From Deltaproteobacteria bacterium (GTDB taxonomy: Bacteria > Myxococcota_A > UBA9160 > SZUA-336), in contig JAJDAJ010000020.1 of the NCBI GenBank assembly GCA_029261925.1, positions 35,685-99,684 on the forward strand: 64,000 bases of DNA. Reading direction: 5' to 3'. The notes below the pieces were generated by a model. That model saw only the letters and a program-made list of their open reading frames with translations. It did not search any database and was not told the DNA's origin. A program made the translations under genes and the position numbers. Shown one piece after another: positions 1-7,892 of the stretch; position 1 is the first letter of the stretch; each line of letters begins with the position of its first letter.

Positions 1-1
1 C

Positions 2-1183
2 GACGCCGACGCGGAGCGCGTGCGCCTGTACGCGGACAGCGCGCTCGACCACTTCCGCTGGCTGACCGAGCAGGGCATCCCGTACCGCGACACCTACCTG
101 CCCGGCAAGCGCATGGCGCCGGGCACCGGGGACTGCCTGATCTGGTCGGGCAGCGAGGACGCCTGGCCGTTCAACGTCGAGGCCCGACCCTGCCCGCGCG
201 GGCACCTGCCCGAGGTCGTCGGCGAGATGGGGGGCAGGGTGCTGGTCGAGACCCTGGCCCGCCGCGCCGAGGCGCTGGGCGCGCGCCCGTACTTCGACGC
301 GCGCGCCAGCGCGCTGGTCGCCGACGAGGCCGGAGCCGTGCACGGGGTCGCGGCGCAGATCGACGGCGAGTGGCGCCGGGTGCGCGCCCGCGGTGGCGTG
401 ATCCTGTGCGCCGGTGGCTTCGTGCTCAACGCCGACATGCTGCGCCGCTACGCGCCGCAGGTCGCGCGCCTGGCCGACGACCCGCTCAGTGCGGGGTACG
501 ACGACGGCAGCGGCATCCGCATGGCGCAGGGCGTCGGCGCCGCGGCCATCCACATGGACGAGCTCTTCACGACGCTGCCCTTCTATCCACCCGAGTCGCA
601 CGTCAAGGGCATCCTGGTCAACGAGCGCGGCCAGCGCTTCATCAACGAGGACGCCTACCCGGGGCGCGTGGCGATCCACTGCCTGCGCCAGGTCGGCGAT
701 CGCATCTACCTGCTGGTCGACGACGCGATCTTCGAGCAGCCCACCGAGCTCTCGCGCATCGAGATCGCCGCGGTCGGGGGCAGCTGGGAGGAGATCGAGC
801 GCGAGCTGGGCATGGTCGAGGGCACGCTCGTATCGACCGTGGCCGTGCACAACCGCCACGCCGCCCGGGGCGAGGACCCGCTGTTCCACAAGACCGCCAA
901 GTGGCTCAAGTCGCTCGACGAGCCGCCCTTCGCCGCGCTGGCCTGCCACATCGGCCAGGCGTACTACCCCTTCTTCACCCTGGGCGGACTGCACACGCGG
1001 CCGACGGGCGAGGTGCTCGGCGTGGACGACGCCGTGATTGCCGGCCTGTATGCCGCCGGGCGCACGGCGTGCGGGCTGCCGCGCTCGGCCGAGGGCTACA
1101 GCTCGGGGATGTCGCTGGGCGACTGCACGTTCTTCGGCCGCCTGGCGGGTCGAAGCGCCGCGGGCGCAGCGCCGGGGGGCTGA
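2..1183 (+). CDS. FAD-dependent dehydrogenase, fumarate reductase/3-ketosteroid dehydrogenase type (5' end outside window)
   Basis: The reading frame is open from the window edge, so the N-terminal Rossmann FAD motif is missing and only the middle and C-terminal parts are seen. The visible 394 codons align along their whole length with the complete paralogue at 6337-7833: both have the RGHxxE-like segment, a YDDGSGxRMxxG stretch, an NxxGQRFxxEDAYxGR stretch and a C-terminal GGLxTRPTGEVL...GLYAAGR region that closes the FAD site. This architecture belongs to the FAD_binding_2 family (fumarate reductase flavoprotein, 3-ketosteroid-delta1-dehydrogenase and relatives), which oxidise or reduce C=C bonds next to a carbonyl. 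A steroid or enoyl substrate is inference. The CMD genes follow on the same strand. Confidence 0.85.
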   Translation, partial: DADAERVRLYADSALDHFRWLTEQGIPYRDTYLPGKRMAPGTGDCLIWSGSEDAWPFNVEARPCPRGHLPEVVGEMGGRVLVETLARRAEALGARPYFDARASALVADEAGAVHGVAAQIDGEWRRVRARGGVILCAGGFVLNADMLRRYAPQVARLADDPLSAGYDDGSGIRMAQGVGAAAIHMDELFTTLPFYPPESHVKGILVNERGQRFINEDAYPGRVAIHCLRQVGDRIYLLVDDAIFEQPTELSRIEIAAVGGSWEEIERELGMVEGTLVSTVAVHNRHAARGEDPLFHKTAKWLKSLDEPPFAALACHIGQAYYPFFTLGGLHTRPTGEVLGVDDAVIAGLYAAGRTACGLPRSAEGYSSGMSLGDCTFFGRLAGRSAAGAAPGG

Positions 1184-1311
1184 GATCGGCCCGCGGGACC
1201 CCGGGCGCACGGGCGCGTGCGAGCTGCCGTCGCCACGGGGAGCCACAGCGTCTCTGGTAGGGTGCCGGGATCGCCGCGCGCCGCGCGCAGCGCGACCAGG
1301 AAGGGGATCCC

Positions 1312-2121
1312 ATGAGCCAGTCGAGCCCGCACGACGAGCGCGCCCTCGACGTCCTGTCCACCCTGATGGGATCCGCGCAGGCCGCTCGCGACCTGTCCGG
1401 GAGCCTCGGGAGCCGCGGTGCGCACGGCCAGCTCGGCCATCACTGGGGCTTCGGCGCCATCTGGGGCCGCACCGAGCTCTCGCGGCGCGATCGCAGCCTG
1501 GCCGTGATCTCCTTCCAGATCGCGCACGAGCGCAACACGGAGCTGCGCTTCCACATCAACGGCGGGCTCAATCACGGCCTGAGCATCGAGGAGATCGACG
1601 AGACGATCGTCCAGATCTCCACCTACGGAGGCGCGGCCCTCGGGGTCGCCGCCATGAACGTCATGAGCGCGGTGGTGGCCGGGCGAGAGGGGACCGACAC
1701 GCGGCACACGCCGCCCGCTCCCCTGGAGCCCAAGGACCCGGCCAAGCGACGGGCCGACGGGCTCGACGTGCTCGGGACCCTGCTGGGCCACCTGCCGCTG
1801 AGCCGGGAGCAGCTCGAGGCGAGCATCCTCGCAGAGGGCTTCATGGGTGAGCTGGTCCTCGACTGGGCCTTCGGCGACGTCTGGTCCCGACCGCAGCTCT
1901 CGCGCCGCGACCGCAGCTTCGTGGTGATCTCTGCGCTGGCCGCGCTGAGCCACCAGCACGAGCTCGAGATCCACCTGCAGGGCGCGCTCAATCACGGCGT
2001 CACTCGCACCGAGATCGAGGAGATCATGATCACGCTGGCGCTCTACGGTGGATTCCCGCTCGCGATCGATGGCCTGAGGCTGGCACGCCAGGTCTTCGAG
2101 CGCGCCGACGCTCCCGCCTAG
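1312..2121 (+). CDS. Tandem carboxymuconolactone decarboxylase (CMD) domain protein
   Basis: This 269-residue protein holds two CMD-fold repeats, about residues 40-125 and 170-260. Each contains the same block: a WGxxWxRxxLSRRDRS segment, then a helix with an xExxxHxxGxLNHGxxxxEIxE segment and a YGG turn. The LSRRDRS-LNHG-EI pattern is the decarboxylase type (PcaC-like), and neither repeat has the CxxC of AhpD peroxidases, so a decarboxylase or lactone-cleaving role is more likely than a redox one. Two fused CMD domains are common in this family. It follows an FAD dehydrogenase and precedes the selenoprotein-type CMD gene on the same strand. A weak -10-like TAGGGT lies at 1258-1263. The substrate is unknown. 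Confidence 0.85.
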   Translation: MSQSSPHDERALDVLSTLMGSAQAARDLSGSLGSRGAHGQLGHHWGFGAIWGRTELSRRDRSLAVISFQIAHERNTELRFHINGGLNHGLSIEEIDETIVQISTYGGAALGVAAMNVMSAVVAGREGTDTRHTPPAPLEPKDPAKRRADGLDVLGTLLGHLPLSREQLEASILAEGFMGELVLDWAFGDVWSRPQLSRRDRSFVVISALAALSHQHELEIHLQGALNHGVTRTEIEEIMITLALYGGFPLAIDGLRLARQVFERADAPA

Positions 2122-2175
2122 CAGGCTGCGGCGACCCGCGCGTCGCGGCAGCACGCGGGGTCGCCGGGGCTGGCG

Positions 2176-2181
2176 TACAAT
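2176..2181 (+). promoter_or_regulatory. Candidate -10 element (TACAAT)
   Basis: TACAAT differs from the sigma-70 -10 consensus at one base and stands out in a very GC-rich gap 37 bases before the ATG at 2218. No good -35 hexamer is visible at 16-18 bp spacing. It could drive the CMD selenoprotein gene. Confidence 0.35.
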
Positions 2182-2217
2182 CGAGGCCCGCTCCCCCGGA
2201 GCGCGGACGGAGGCCCC

Positions 2218-2721
2218 ATGTCACGCATCGATCTGCCCCCGGGCGACGCCGACGAGACCGAGCGCCTGTTCAGCATGGCGCCCCACGTGAGCCAGGCCGC
2301 GGCCGGGCTGTCGTGGACGGTGTACGACCACAGCCGGCTGCCGGTGCGCCTGCGCGAGCTGATGCGCATGCGCATCGCGCAGATCAACGACTGCCACGTC
2401 TGACTGGACACCCGGGCGGCGCAGTTGGCGCCCCACGATCTGTCCGAGGAGCTCTACGCGGGCGTTGCCGACTGGGCGACGCACCCCGGCTACAGCGACG
2501 CCGAGCGCATCGCGATCGAGTACGCCGAGAAGTTCGCGGTGGACCACAAGAAGCTCGACGACGCCTTCTTCGCGCGCATGCGCGAGCACTACACCGACGA
2601 GCAGATCATGGAGATCTCCGTCTGCGTCGGCACCTGGCTGGCGCTGGGCCGCATCACCATGGTGATGGACGTCGACGTCTCCTGCCCGATCCGCCTGCCG
2701 CTCGAGGATCACGCGGAGTGA
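2218..2721 (+). CDS. AhpD-like/CMD-family protein, probable selenoprotein with CxxU redox motif (in-frame TGA at 2401-2403)
   Basis: Read through the TGA, this is one continuous 167-residue CMD protein. The ATG at 2218 has a GGAGG ribosome site at 2209-2213. The N-terminal part (to residue 61) ends ...RIAQINDCHV, the TGA is codon 62, and the same frame continues LDTRAAQLAPHDLSEELYAG to a normal TGA at 2719. In AhpD-type CMD proteins this is exactly where the redox CxxC sits, followed by LDxR or LDxH, so C59-x-x-U62 replaces the second cysteine with selenocysteine. In M. tuberculosis AhpD the second cysteine is, as I recall, the catalytic one. A SECIS-like hairpin starts 12 nt after the TGA. 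AhpD-like selenoproteins are known from metagenomes. The likely role is thiol or selenol peroxidase or disulfide reductase chemistry. Standard annotation would split it into two hypothetical genes. Confidence 0.82.
2401..2434 (+). promoter_or_regulatory. Sec UGA codon and putative bacterial SECIS hairpin
   Basis: Bases 2418-2422 (GGCGC) pair with 2428-2432 (GCGCC) around the five-base loop AGTTG (2423-2427). Beyond a bulged C at 2417, GG 2415-2416 pairs with CC 2433-2434, giving a 7-bp stem. The loop carries G as its second base and begins 19 nt after the UGA at 2401-2403. Bacterial SECIS elements are short stems inside the coding region with a conserved G in the first two loop bases, about 16-37 nt after the UGA, so position and form both fit. 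SelB and the Sec tRNA are not in this window. Confidence 0.7.
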
Positions 2722-2750
2722 GCCGCGGGACACCAGCCTTCCAGAGCGGC

Positions 2751-3395
2751 CTAGGGCTGCAGGCGCTCGACGCGCCAGCCGGCGGCGCTGCGGCTCCAGA
2801 GCGCGCGGTCGTGGACGCGGGCGGGCCGGCTCACCCAGAGCTCGACGCGCTCGGCCGCCAGCACGTAGCCGCCCCAGCGATCGGGGCGCGGCACCTCGCC
2901 GGCCGGACCGCCGGCGCCGCCGAAGCGCTGCTCGACCGCCGCGAGCTTCTCGAGCAGCGCGGCGCGGCTCGCGATCGGCCGGCTCTGGTCACTGGCGCGC
3001 GCGGCCAGCCGTGCGTCGAGCGGACGCGAGGCGAAGTAGGCGTCGGAGTCCGCGTCGGCGGTGGGCTCGATCGCGCCCTCGACCCGCGCCTGCCGTCCGG
3101 GACCCGGCCAGTAGAAGACCGCGGCCGCACGCGGCCGGGCCGCCAGCTCGCGCCCCTTGCGACTGCTGCGATCGGTGTAGAAGACGAGCGCGCCGCGCGC
3201 CACGTCGATCTCCTTGCACAGCACCATGCGCACGGAGGGCGTGCCGTCGGCGTCGGCGGTCGCCAGCGCGATCGCGTGCGGATTCGGCTGCTGCGCGGCG
3301 GCGAACGCCTCGTCGAGCCAGCGCTTCAGGATCGGCAGCGGATCGCCGGGCAGGGGATCGCGCGCCAGCCAGGCGTCGGGGAGGGGGTCGGGCAC
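2751..3395 (-). CDS. pdxH: Pyridoxamine 5'-phosphate oxidase
   Basis: PdxH oxidises pyridoxamine or pyridoxine 5'-phosphate to pyridoxal 5'-phosphate using FMN and O2. The 214-residue product has the family's length and blocks: MVLCKEID and VFYTDRSSRKGRELAARP for FMN/phosphate binding, the central AVFYWP...RQARVEGAIE strand, SDAYFASRP, SDQSRPI, and the C-terminal PDRWGGYVL...VELW...RVHDR region ending RLQP. No ATG fits; GTG at 3395 gives the expected N-terminus and lies 14 bp after the stop of the upstream membrane-protein gene, so the two are probably co-transcribed. The frame stays open far upstream, but the extra residues are low-complexity and belong to antisense of other genes. Confidence 0.93.
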   Translation of the reverse strand: MPDPLPDAWLARDPLPGDPLPILKRWLDEAFAAAQQPNPHAIALATADADGTPSVRMVLCKEIDVARGALVFYTDRSSRKGRELAARPRAAAVFYWPGPGRQARVEGAIEPTADADSDAYFASRPLDARLAARASDQSRPIASRAALLEKLAAVEQRFGGAGGPAGEVPRPDRWGGYVLAAERVELWVSRPARVHDRALWSRSAAGWRVERLQP

Positions 3396-3409
3396 CGGAT
3401 CCGCGCCCG

Positions 3410-3835
3410 TCAGCCCGCGCTTCCGATCAGCTCGGGCCGGCCCGTCATGCCGGCGAACAGCAGGATCGCACCGAGCAGCAGCGCCGCGATCGCGTAGACG
3501 GTGATCGGCCCCGGGCGCGTGAGCGCCGTGATCAGGCGCAGGAACGGGGCCGGCCATGCGATCAGCACCAGCCCCTCGAGCGCGCTGATCCAGCCCAGCA
3601 GGCTGACCGTCACGGCGAGCGGATCGGTCCAGAGGTCGTGGATGATCGTCAGCGTCGCGCCCAGCGCGAAGGCGAGCACCCCCGTGATCGAGACCAGCGC
3701 CGGGGAGCCCGCGAGCTCGTCCAGCACGCCGCGCCAGCGCGCGGGCGCGGCGAGCAGCGAGATCCCCCCGGCCAGTGCGTAGACGCCGAACGCGGTCGCC
3801 AGCGAGAGCGTCAGGGCCGAGGTCGTGGTCAGCAC
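3410..3835 (-). CDS. Small four-helix integral membrane protein, function unknown
   Basis: The 141-residue product is almost entirely hydrophobic, with four predicted membrane spans near residues 7-28, 45-68, 75-97 and 108-130 joined by short loops. A conserved-looking HDLW segment sits between spans two and three. I see no catalytic motif. It lies directly upstream of pdxH and downstream of another small membrane-anchored protein on the same strand, with short gaps, suggesting a three-gene operon 4282-3851, 3835-3410, 3395-2751. It resembles small DUF2065-like or DoxX-like helical bundles only in general form. Confidence 0.7.
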   Translation of the reverse strand: MLTTTSALTLSLATAFGVYALAGGISLLAAPARWRGVLDELAGSPALVSITGVLAFALGATLTIIHDLWTDPLAVTVSLLGWISALEGLVLIAWPAPFLRLITALTRPGPITVYAIAALLLGAILLFAGMTGRPELIGSAG

Positions 3836-3850
3836 GCGACGTCGCCGGGC

Positions 3851-4282
3851 TCAGGGAGCGACCGGACGCGGATCGAGCCGCACGGGCTTGATCGGCGCCC
3901 AGAGCAGCATGGTGCGTCCGACGTAGTACCCGGCACCGTCCCCCTTGCCCATCAGGCGGGTCATGCGCTCGACGGCCTCGCGCGTCTGCACGGGCACGGC
4001 CGTGAACGGCTCGGGATCGCCGTCCCGGATCAGCTCCACCTCCGGGTTGGCCTGCACGCGGCGGTACCAGCCCCGGAACCAGTGGCCCGACTCCACCCAG
4101 AGCTGGCCGTCGTCCTCGTGCAGGCTCAGCACCCGGTCCTGCGGCTCCCCGTCCGCGTCGTACGTGCGCAGGGTCGCGGTCGATCCCGCACGCGGCTGGA
4201 AGTAGCCGATGGCCGCGTCCAGGGCGAGCCCCAGGACGACGTACACGCCGAGCACGATCGCCAGGATGCGCACGACCTTCAT
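3851..4282 (-). CDS. Membrane-anchored F420/FMN split-barrel-like protein (DUF385 type)
   Basis: The start ATG at 4282 gives 143 residues: one N-terminal transmembrane segment (about 5-25) followed by a soluble domain. The stretch LWVESGHWFRGWYRRVQANPEVEL resembles the deazaflavin-dependent nitroreductase-like (DUF385) split barrel, where a W-Y-x-N-L/V-x-A-N-P-x-V pattern is typical. The C-terminal part (AVERMTRLMGKGDGAGYYVGRTMLLWAPIKPVRL) completes a short barrel. A flavin- or F420-linked oxidoreductase role is possible, but the fold match is by eye. A much longer open frame upstream (to about 6910) is antisense to glsA and later genes and is not coding. Confidence 0.65.
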   Translation of the reverse strand: MKVVRILAIVLGVYVVLGLALDAAIGYFQPRAGSTATLRTYDADGEPQDRVLSLHEDDGQLWVESGHWFRGWYRRVQANPEVELIRDGDPEPFTAVPVQTREAVERMTRLMGKGDGAGYYVGRTMLLWAPIKPVRLDPRPVAP

Positions 4283-4495
4283 CCGACACCTCCCGCGGCT
4301 CCCGTCAGCGCGGGAGCGGCTTCGCCCGCATGATAGGCCGCGTCGCGCAGCGTCGGGGCGCGGCGAGGTGCCCGGTCCCCGCGGGGCAGGTTCGGAGCCC
4401 CCGGCTCCGAGACGGGCGTCGCAACCCGACGTGGGGCCCGCCCCGCGGCCGCACCGGGCCCGCCGGGTGGCACGGCGCTTGCTCCGGACCCGGGT

Positions 4496-5443
4496 ATGAA
4501 CGACGTGGACCGGCGCGCCGCGCGCCCGCGCATCGAGGCCGCCGTGCGACACGCTCACGCCAGCGCCGCCCGGGTCACCGGCGACGGCCGGGCCGCGCAG
4601 TACATCCCCGAGCTGGCCAAGGCGGATCCGGGCCTGCTGGGCATCGCCGTGCACCCGCTGGACGACGAGCCCGTCCTGGCGGGCGACGTCGACGTGCCGT
4701 TCACCCTGCAGAGCGTCTCGAAGGTCCTCGCGCTGGCGCTGGTGCTGCGCCTCGAGAATGACACCTGGCTCGACGGCCTGGCGGTCGAGCCCAGCGGCGA
4801 TGCCTTCCACTCGATCGTGCGCCTCGAGGAGGAGGCGGGCCGTCCGCGGAACCCGCTGATCAACGCCGGGGCCATCGCCGTCACCAGCCGGCTGCCCGGT
4901 GCGACGTCCCGGCAGAAGAGCCGGGCCTTCACCGAGTACCTGCGCGAGCTCGACGCGCGGCCCGCGTACCGCCTGGACCGCGACGTGTACCGCTCCGAGG
5001 CGCGCACCGGCGCGCGCAACCGGGCGCTCGCGCACTTCATGAACCACCACGGCCTCGTGGACGATCCGGACGTGGCCGTGGACGCGTACTTCCGGCAGTG
5101 CGCGACCACCATCTCGGCGCGGGAGCTCTCCGGGGCCGCGCTCTTCCTGGCCGGCCGGGGCACGGACCCGCGCTCCGGGCGCAGCTTCCTCGCCCGCGAG
5201 CAGACGCGCTCGGTCCTGGCGATCATGGCCATGTGCGGCCTGTACGACGAGGTCGGCCGCTTCGCGGTCCGCGTCGGGCTGCCGGCCAAGAGCGGCGTGA
5301 GCGGCTGCATCCTCGCGGTCGTGCCGGGCTCGATGACGATCGCGGTCTTCTCCCCGGGCCTGGGCGCCGAGGGCAACAGCGTCGCGGGCATGCGTGCGCT
5401 CGAGGTGCTCTCGAACGATCTGGAGCTCTCGCTGTTCGACTGA
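4496..5443 (+). CDS. glsA: Glutaminase
   Basis: This beta-lactamase-fold glutaminase converts L-glutamine to L-glutamate and ammonia. The 315-residue protein has the standard length. The serine nucleophile motif is QSVSK (S73, K76), followed by the NPLINAGAI block, the YRSE block after position 150, and the C-terminal LPAKSGVSGCILAVVPG region that forms the far side of the active site. The ATG at 4496 begins just before the first helix, which matches the family. The gene stands alone between a divergent small operon and an enoyl-CoA hydratase; the 213-bp upstream gap is GC-rich with one 7-bp hairpin but no clear promoter. Confidence 0.95.
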   Translation: MNDVDRRAARPRIEAAVRHAHASAARVTGDGRAAQYIPELAKADPGLLGIAVHPLDDEPVLAGDVDVPFTLQSVSKVLALALVLRLENDTWLDGLAVEPSGDAFHSIVRLEEEAGRPRNPLINAGAIAVTSRLPGATSRQKSRAFTEYLRELDARPAYRLDRDVYRSEARTGARNRALAHFMNHHGLVDDPDVAVDAYFRQCATTISARELSGAALFLAGRGTDPRSGRSFLAREQTRSVLAIMAMCGLYDEVGRFAVRVGLPAKSGVSGCILAVVPGSMTIAVFSPGLGAEGNSVAGMRALEVLSNDLELSLFD

Positions 5444-5518
5444 TCCGCTCGCCCTCCGCGTGAAGGTCGGCCCCTGGCGTGATACAGAGGGGGCCCCGGA
5501 CGGGATGGGAGTGGACGC

Positions 5519-6340
5519 ATGGCGGGCTCGATCCGTTACGAGTGCAGCGAGCAGATCGCGACGATCACGCTCGACAACCCCGACGCGCGCAACGCGTTCG
5601 ACTACCCGATGACGCAGGAGCTGCGGCGGCTCTGGAGCGAGATCGCGCGCGACCCGGAGGTCCGCTGCGTGATCGTCACGGGAGCCGGCGACCGCGCATT
5701 CTGCACCGGCTGGGACATCTCGTCGACCGCCTCGGGCGAGAGCCAGAAGTTCGCGAAGGTCGCGCGCAGGGAGGCCCCCTACAGCCAGATCACCGCGGTG
5801 CAGAACCGCTGCTGGACGCCGGTGATCACGGCGGTCAACGGGCAGTGCAACGGGGGCGGCCTGCACTTCCTGGCCGACACCGACATGGCCATCGCGTCGG
5901 AGAGCGCCACGTTCCTCGACACGCACTGCCAGAACGGCCTGGCCGCGACGCTGGAGATGGCCGGCCTGGCGCGGCGCATCCCGCTCGACGCGGTGTTCCG
6001 GCTGATCTACCTGGGCTCCGTCGAGCGCATGAGCGCGGCCGAGGCCCACCGCATCGGCCTGGTCGGCGAGGTCGTGCCGCACGAGCGGCTGATGGACCGC
6101 GCCCGCGAGCTCGCCGCGATCGTCTGCCGCTGGTCGCCGACCGCGCTCGCGCGCTCCAAGCAGGCGATCTGGGAGAGCCTGGACCACGGCCTCGAGCCCG
6201 GGCTCGACGTGGCCTACCGGCAGCTCGAGATCCACGCCGACCACCCCGACCAGACCGAGGGACCGACCGCGTTCTTCGAGAAGCGCGAGCCGCGCTGGGC
6301 GCCGTACGCTGCCGAGGGGACCGGGCAGGGCGAGCCGTGA
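5519..6340 (+). CDS. Enoyl-CoA hydratase/isomerase family protein
   Basis: The 273-residue crotonase-fold protein begins with the usual ITLDNPDARNAFDYPM strand-turn. It has an oxyanion-hole segment near GAGDRAFCTGWDIS and a second one at NGQCNGGGLHFLADTDMAIAS, where most crotonases have NGxAxGGGxxLAxxCD. The helix GLAATLEMAGLARRIPLD and the C-terminal swap helix follow. The catalytic Glu pair of classical hydratases is not obvious, so a hydratase, isomerase or hydrolase activity is all that can be said. Its TGA overlaps the GTG start of the FAD dehydrogenase at 6337, so the two are translationally coupled and likely act on the same CoA-thioester pathway. Confidence 0.9.
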   Translation: MAGSIRYECSEQIATITLDNPDARNAFDYPMTQELRRLWSEIARDPEVRCVIVTGAGDRAFCTGWDISSTASGESQKFAKVARREAPYSQITAVQNRCWTPVITAVNGQCNGGGLHFLADTDMAIASESATFLDTHCQNGLAATLEMAGLARRIPLDAVFRLIYLGSVERMSAAEAHRIGLVGEVVPHERLMDRARELAAIVCRWSPTALARSKQAIWESLDHGLEPGLDVAYRQLEIHADHPDQTEGPTAFFEKREPRWAPYAAEGTGQGEP

Positions 6341-7833
6341 GCTCCGGGCACGCGGCCGCGCGACCGGTGCTCGCGTCCTCCGTGGACGCGTGGCACGACG
6401 AGGCCGACGTGATCGTGGTCGGATACGGCGGCGCGGGCGCCTGCGCCGCGATCGAGGCCGCGCGCGGCGGTGCGCGCACGCTGGTGCTGGAGCGCGCGAG
6501 CGGCGGGGGCGGGACCACGGCCATGTCCGCCGGCCACCTCTACCTGGGCGGCGGCACGCGCGTCCAGAAAGCTTGCGGCTACGAGGATTCTGCCGAGAAC
6601 CTCCTGCGATACTTGAATTTCTCGGCCGACGACCCCGACCCGGAGAAGTTCCGCCGGTACGCCGAGGGCAGCGTCGCGCACTTCGACTGGCTGGTGAGCC
6701 TGGGCGTGCCGTTCCGGGACTCGATTCACGAGGGCCGCACGTCGATGCAGCAGAGCGACGAGTGCCTGCTCTGGTCGGGCAACGAGAAGTCGTGGCCGCA
6801 TCGCGAGGTCGCCACACCGGCCCCGCGCGGGCACAAGGTGGCCGCGGAGGGAGAGGGCGGCCCCCTGCTCTTCGCGCGGCTGCACGAGGCCGCGCTCGCC
6901 GCCGGAGCACGCGTGCAGTACGACACCCGCGCGCTCACGCTGGCCGTGGACGCATCGGGGGCGGTCTGCGGCGTCATCGCGCGCCGGGACGGCGAGACGC
7001 GCGCGCTCCGCGCCCGGCGCGGCGTGGTGCTGTGCACGGGCGGCTTCGCCATGAACCCGGAGATGTTCGCGCGCCACGTGCCGCGCCTGGCGGGCCGCGT
7101 GACCCCGATCGGCAGCCCGTACGACGATGGCTCGGGGCTGCGCATGGGAATGGGCGCTCGCGGCGCCGCCCTGCACATGGCCGACTACCACATCACGCTG
7201 CCGTTCTACCCGCCCGCCGGGCTGACCTTCGGCATCCTGGTCAACGCACAGGGGCAGCGCTTCGTGGGCGAGGACGCGTACCACGGGCGGATCGGCGAGG
7301 AGGCCAGCCTGCAGCCGGGCGGCGTCGTCTACCTGATCGCGGACGAGCGCTGCTTCGGTCGCCCGGAGATCGATGGCTTCGAGATCGCCGCGGTCGAGGA
7401 GAGCATCGCCGACCTCGAGTCCGCGCTGGAGCTGCCCGCCGGGATGCTCCAGCACACGGTGGAGTTCTACAACCGCGGCGCGCGCGAGGGCCGCGATCCG
7501 CTGTTCCGCAAGCAGGCGGCCTGGCTGCGCCCGCTGGAGCAGGGGCCGTTCGCGGCGCTGGACTGCTCGCTGGGCCGGGCACCGTACATGGCGTTCACGC
7601 TCGGCGGCCTGTGGACCCGGCCCACCGGCGAGGTGCTGACCGAGGACGGCGAGGAGATTCCGGGGCTGTACGCCGCCGGCCGCGCGAGCTGCGGCATCGC
7701 GCGCTCGGCCTCCGGCTACGCCAGCGGCACGTGCATCGGCGACGCCACCTTCTTCGGCCGGCTCGCGGGCGGCGCCGCGGCCCGCCGCACGGACACTGAC
7801 GTATCATCGACGTCCCCAGGAGGTGACCCGTGA
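6337..7833 (+). CDS. FAD-dependent oxidoreductase, fumarate reductase/3-ketosteroid dehydrogenase family
   Basis: The 498-residue flavoprotein starts at a GTG overlapping the hydratase stop. The FAD Rossmann motif is V-V-G-Y-G-G-A-G (about residues 27-34), with the acidic ribose-binding ERA end of strand two near 52, then a TTAMSAGHLYLGGG segment, the substrate-domain YDDGSG stretch and the C-terminal GGLWTRPTGEVL...GLYAAGRASCG closing motif. It is a paralogue of the partial gene at the left edge. Family members desaturate steroids or reduce enoate C=C bonds; fumarate reductases carry a distinctive Arg/His set that I could not confirm here. It forms a likely operon with 5519-6340 and the SDR at 7892. 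Confidence 0.9.
   Translation: MSSGHAAARPVLASSVDAWHDEADVIVVGYGGAGACAAIEAARGGARTLVLERASGGGGTTAMSAGHLYLGGGTRVQKACGYEDSAENLLRYLNFSADDPDPEKFRRYAEGSVAHFDWLVSLGVPFRDSIHEGRTSMQQSDECLLWSGNEKSWPHREVATPAPRGHKVAAEGEGGPLLFARLHEAALAAGARVQYDTRALTLAVDASGAVCGVIARRDGETRALRARRGVVLCTGGFAMNPEMFARHVPRLAGRVTPIGSPYDDGSGLRMGMGARGAALHMADYHITLPFYPPAGLTFGILVNAQGQRFVGEDAYHGRIGEEASLQPGGVVYLIADERCFGRPEIDGFEIAAVEESIADLESALELPAGMLQHTVEFYNRGAREGRDPLFRKQAAWLRPLEQGPFAALDCSLGRAPYMAFTLGGLWTRPTGEVLTEDGEEIPGLYAAGRASCGIARSASGYASGTCIGDATFFGRLAGGAAARRTDTDVSSTSPGGDP
7802..7807 (+). promoter_or_regulatory. Candidate -10 element (TATCAT)
   Basis: TATCAT, one mismatch from consensus, lies in the last codons of the FAD dehydrogenase, 11 bases before a very strong AGGAGGT ribosome site at 7818-7824. 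No clear -35 is seen. It may give the SDR gene its own transcript. Confidence 0.3.
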
Positions 7834-7892
7834 GTCCGCGACCGCACGACACGCACCCGGAGGGCCTGCGCCGGGCCGAGGAGAGCGCCTGA
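7830..7892 (+). CDS. Possible 20-residue leader ORF with strong Shine-Dalgarno
   Basis: GTG at 7830 sits five bases after AGGAGGT, the best ribosome site seen in this part of the window. It opens a 20-codon frame ending in TGA at 7890-7892, whose last base is the first base of the SDR ATG. The peptide would be VSPRPHDTHPEGLRRAEESA. It may be a translational-coupling leader for the SDR, or the strong site may be chance. Confidence 0.3.
   Translation: MSPRPHDTHPEGLRRAEESA

Noticed and set aside
3851..6910. A 1019-codon minus-strand frame over glsA, the enoyl-CoA hydratase and the start of the FAD gene
   Set aside because: Only the last 143 codons, from ATG 4282, look protein-like; the rest is antisense to real genes.
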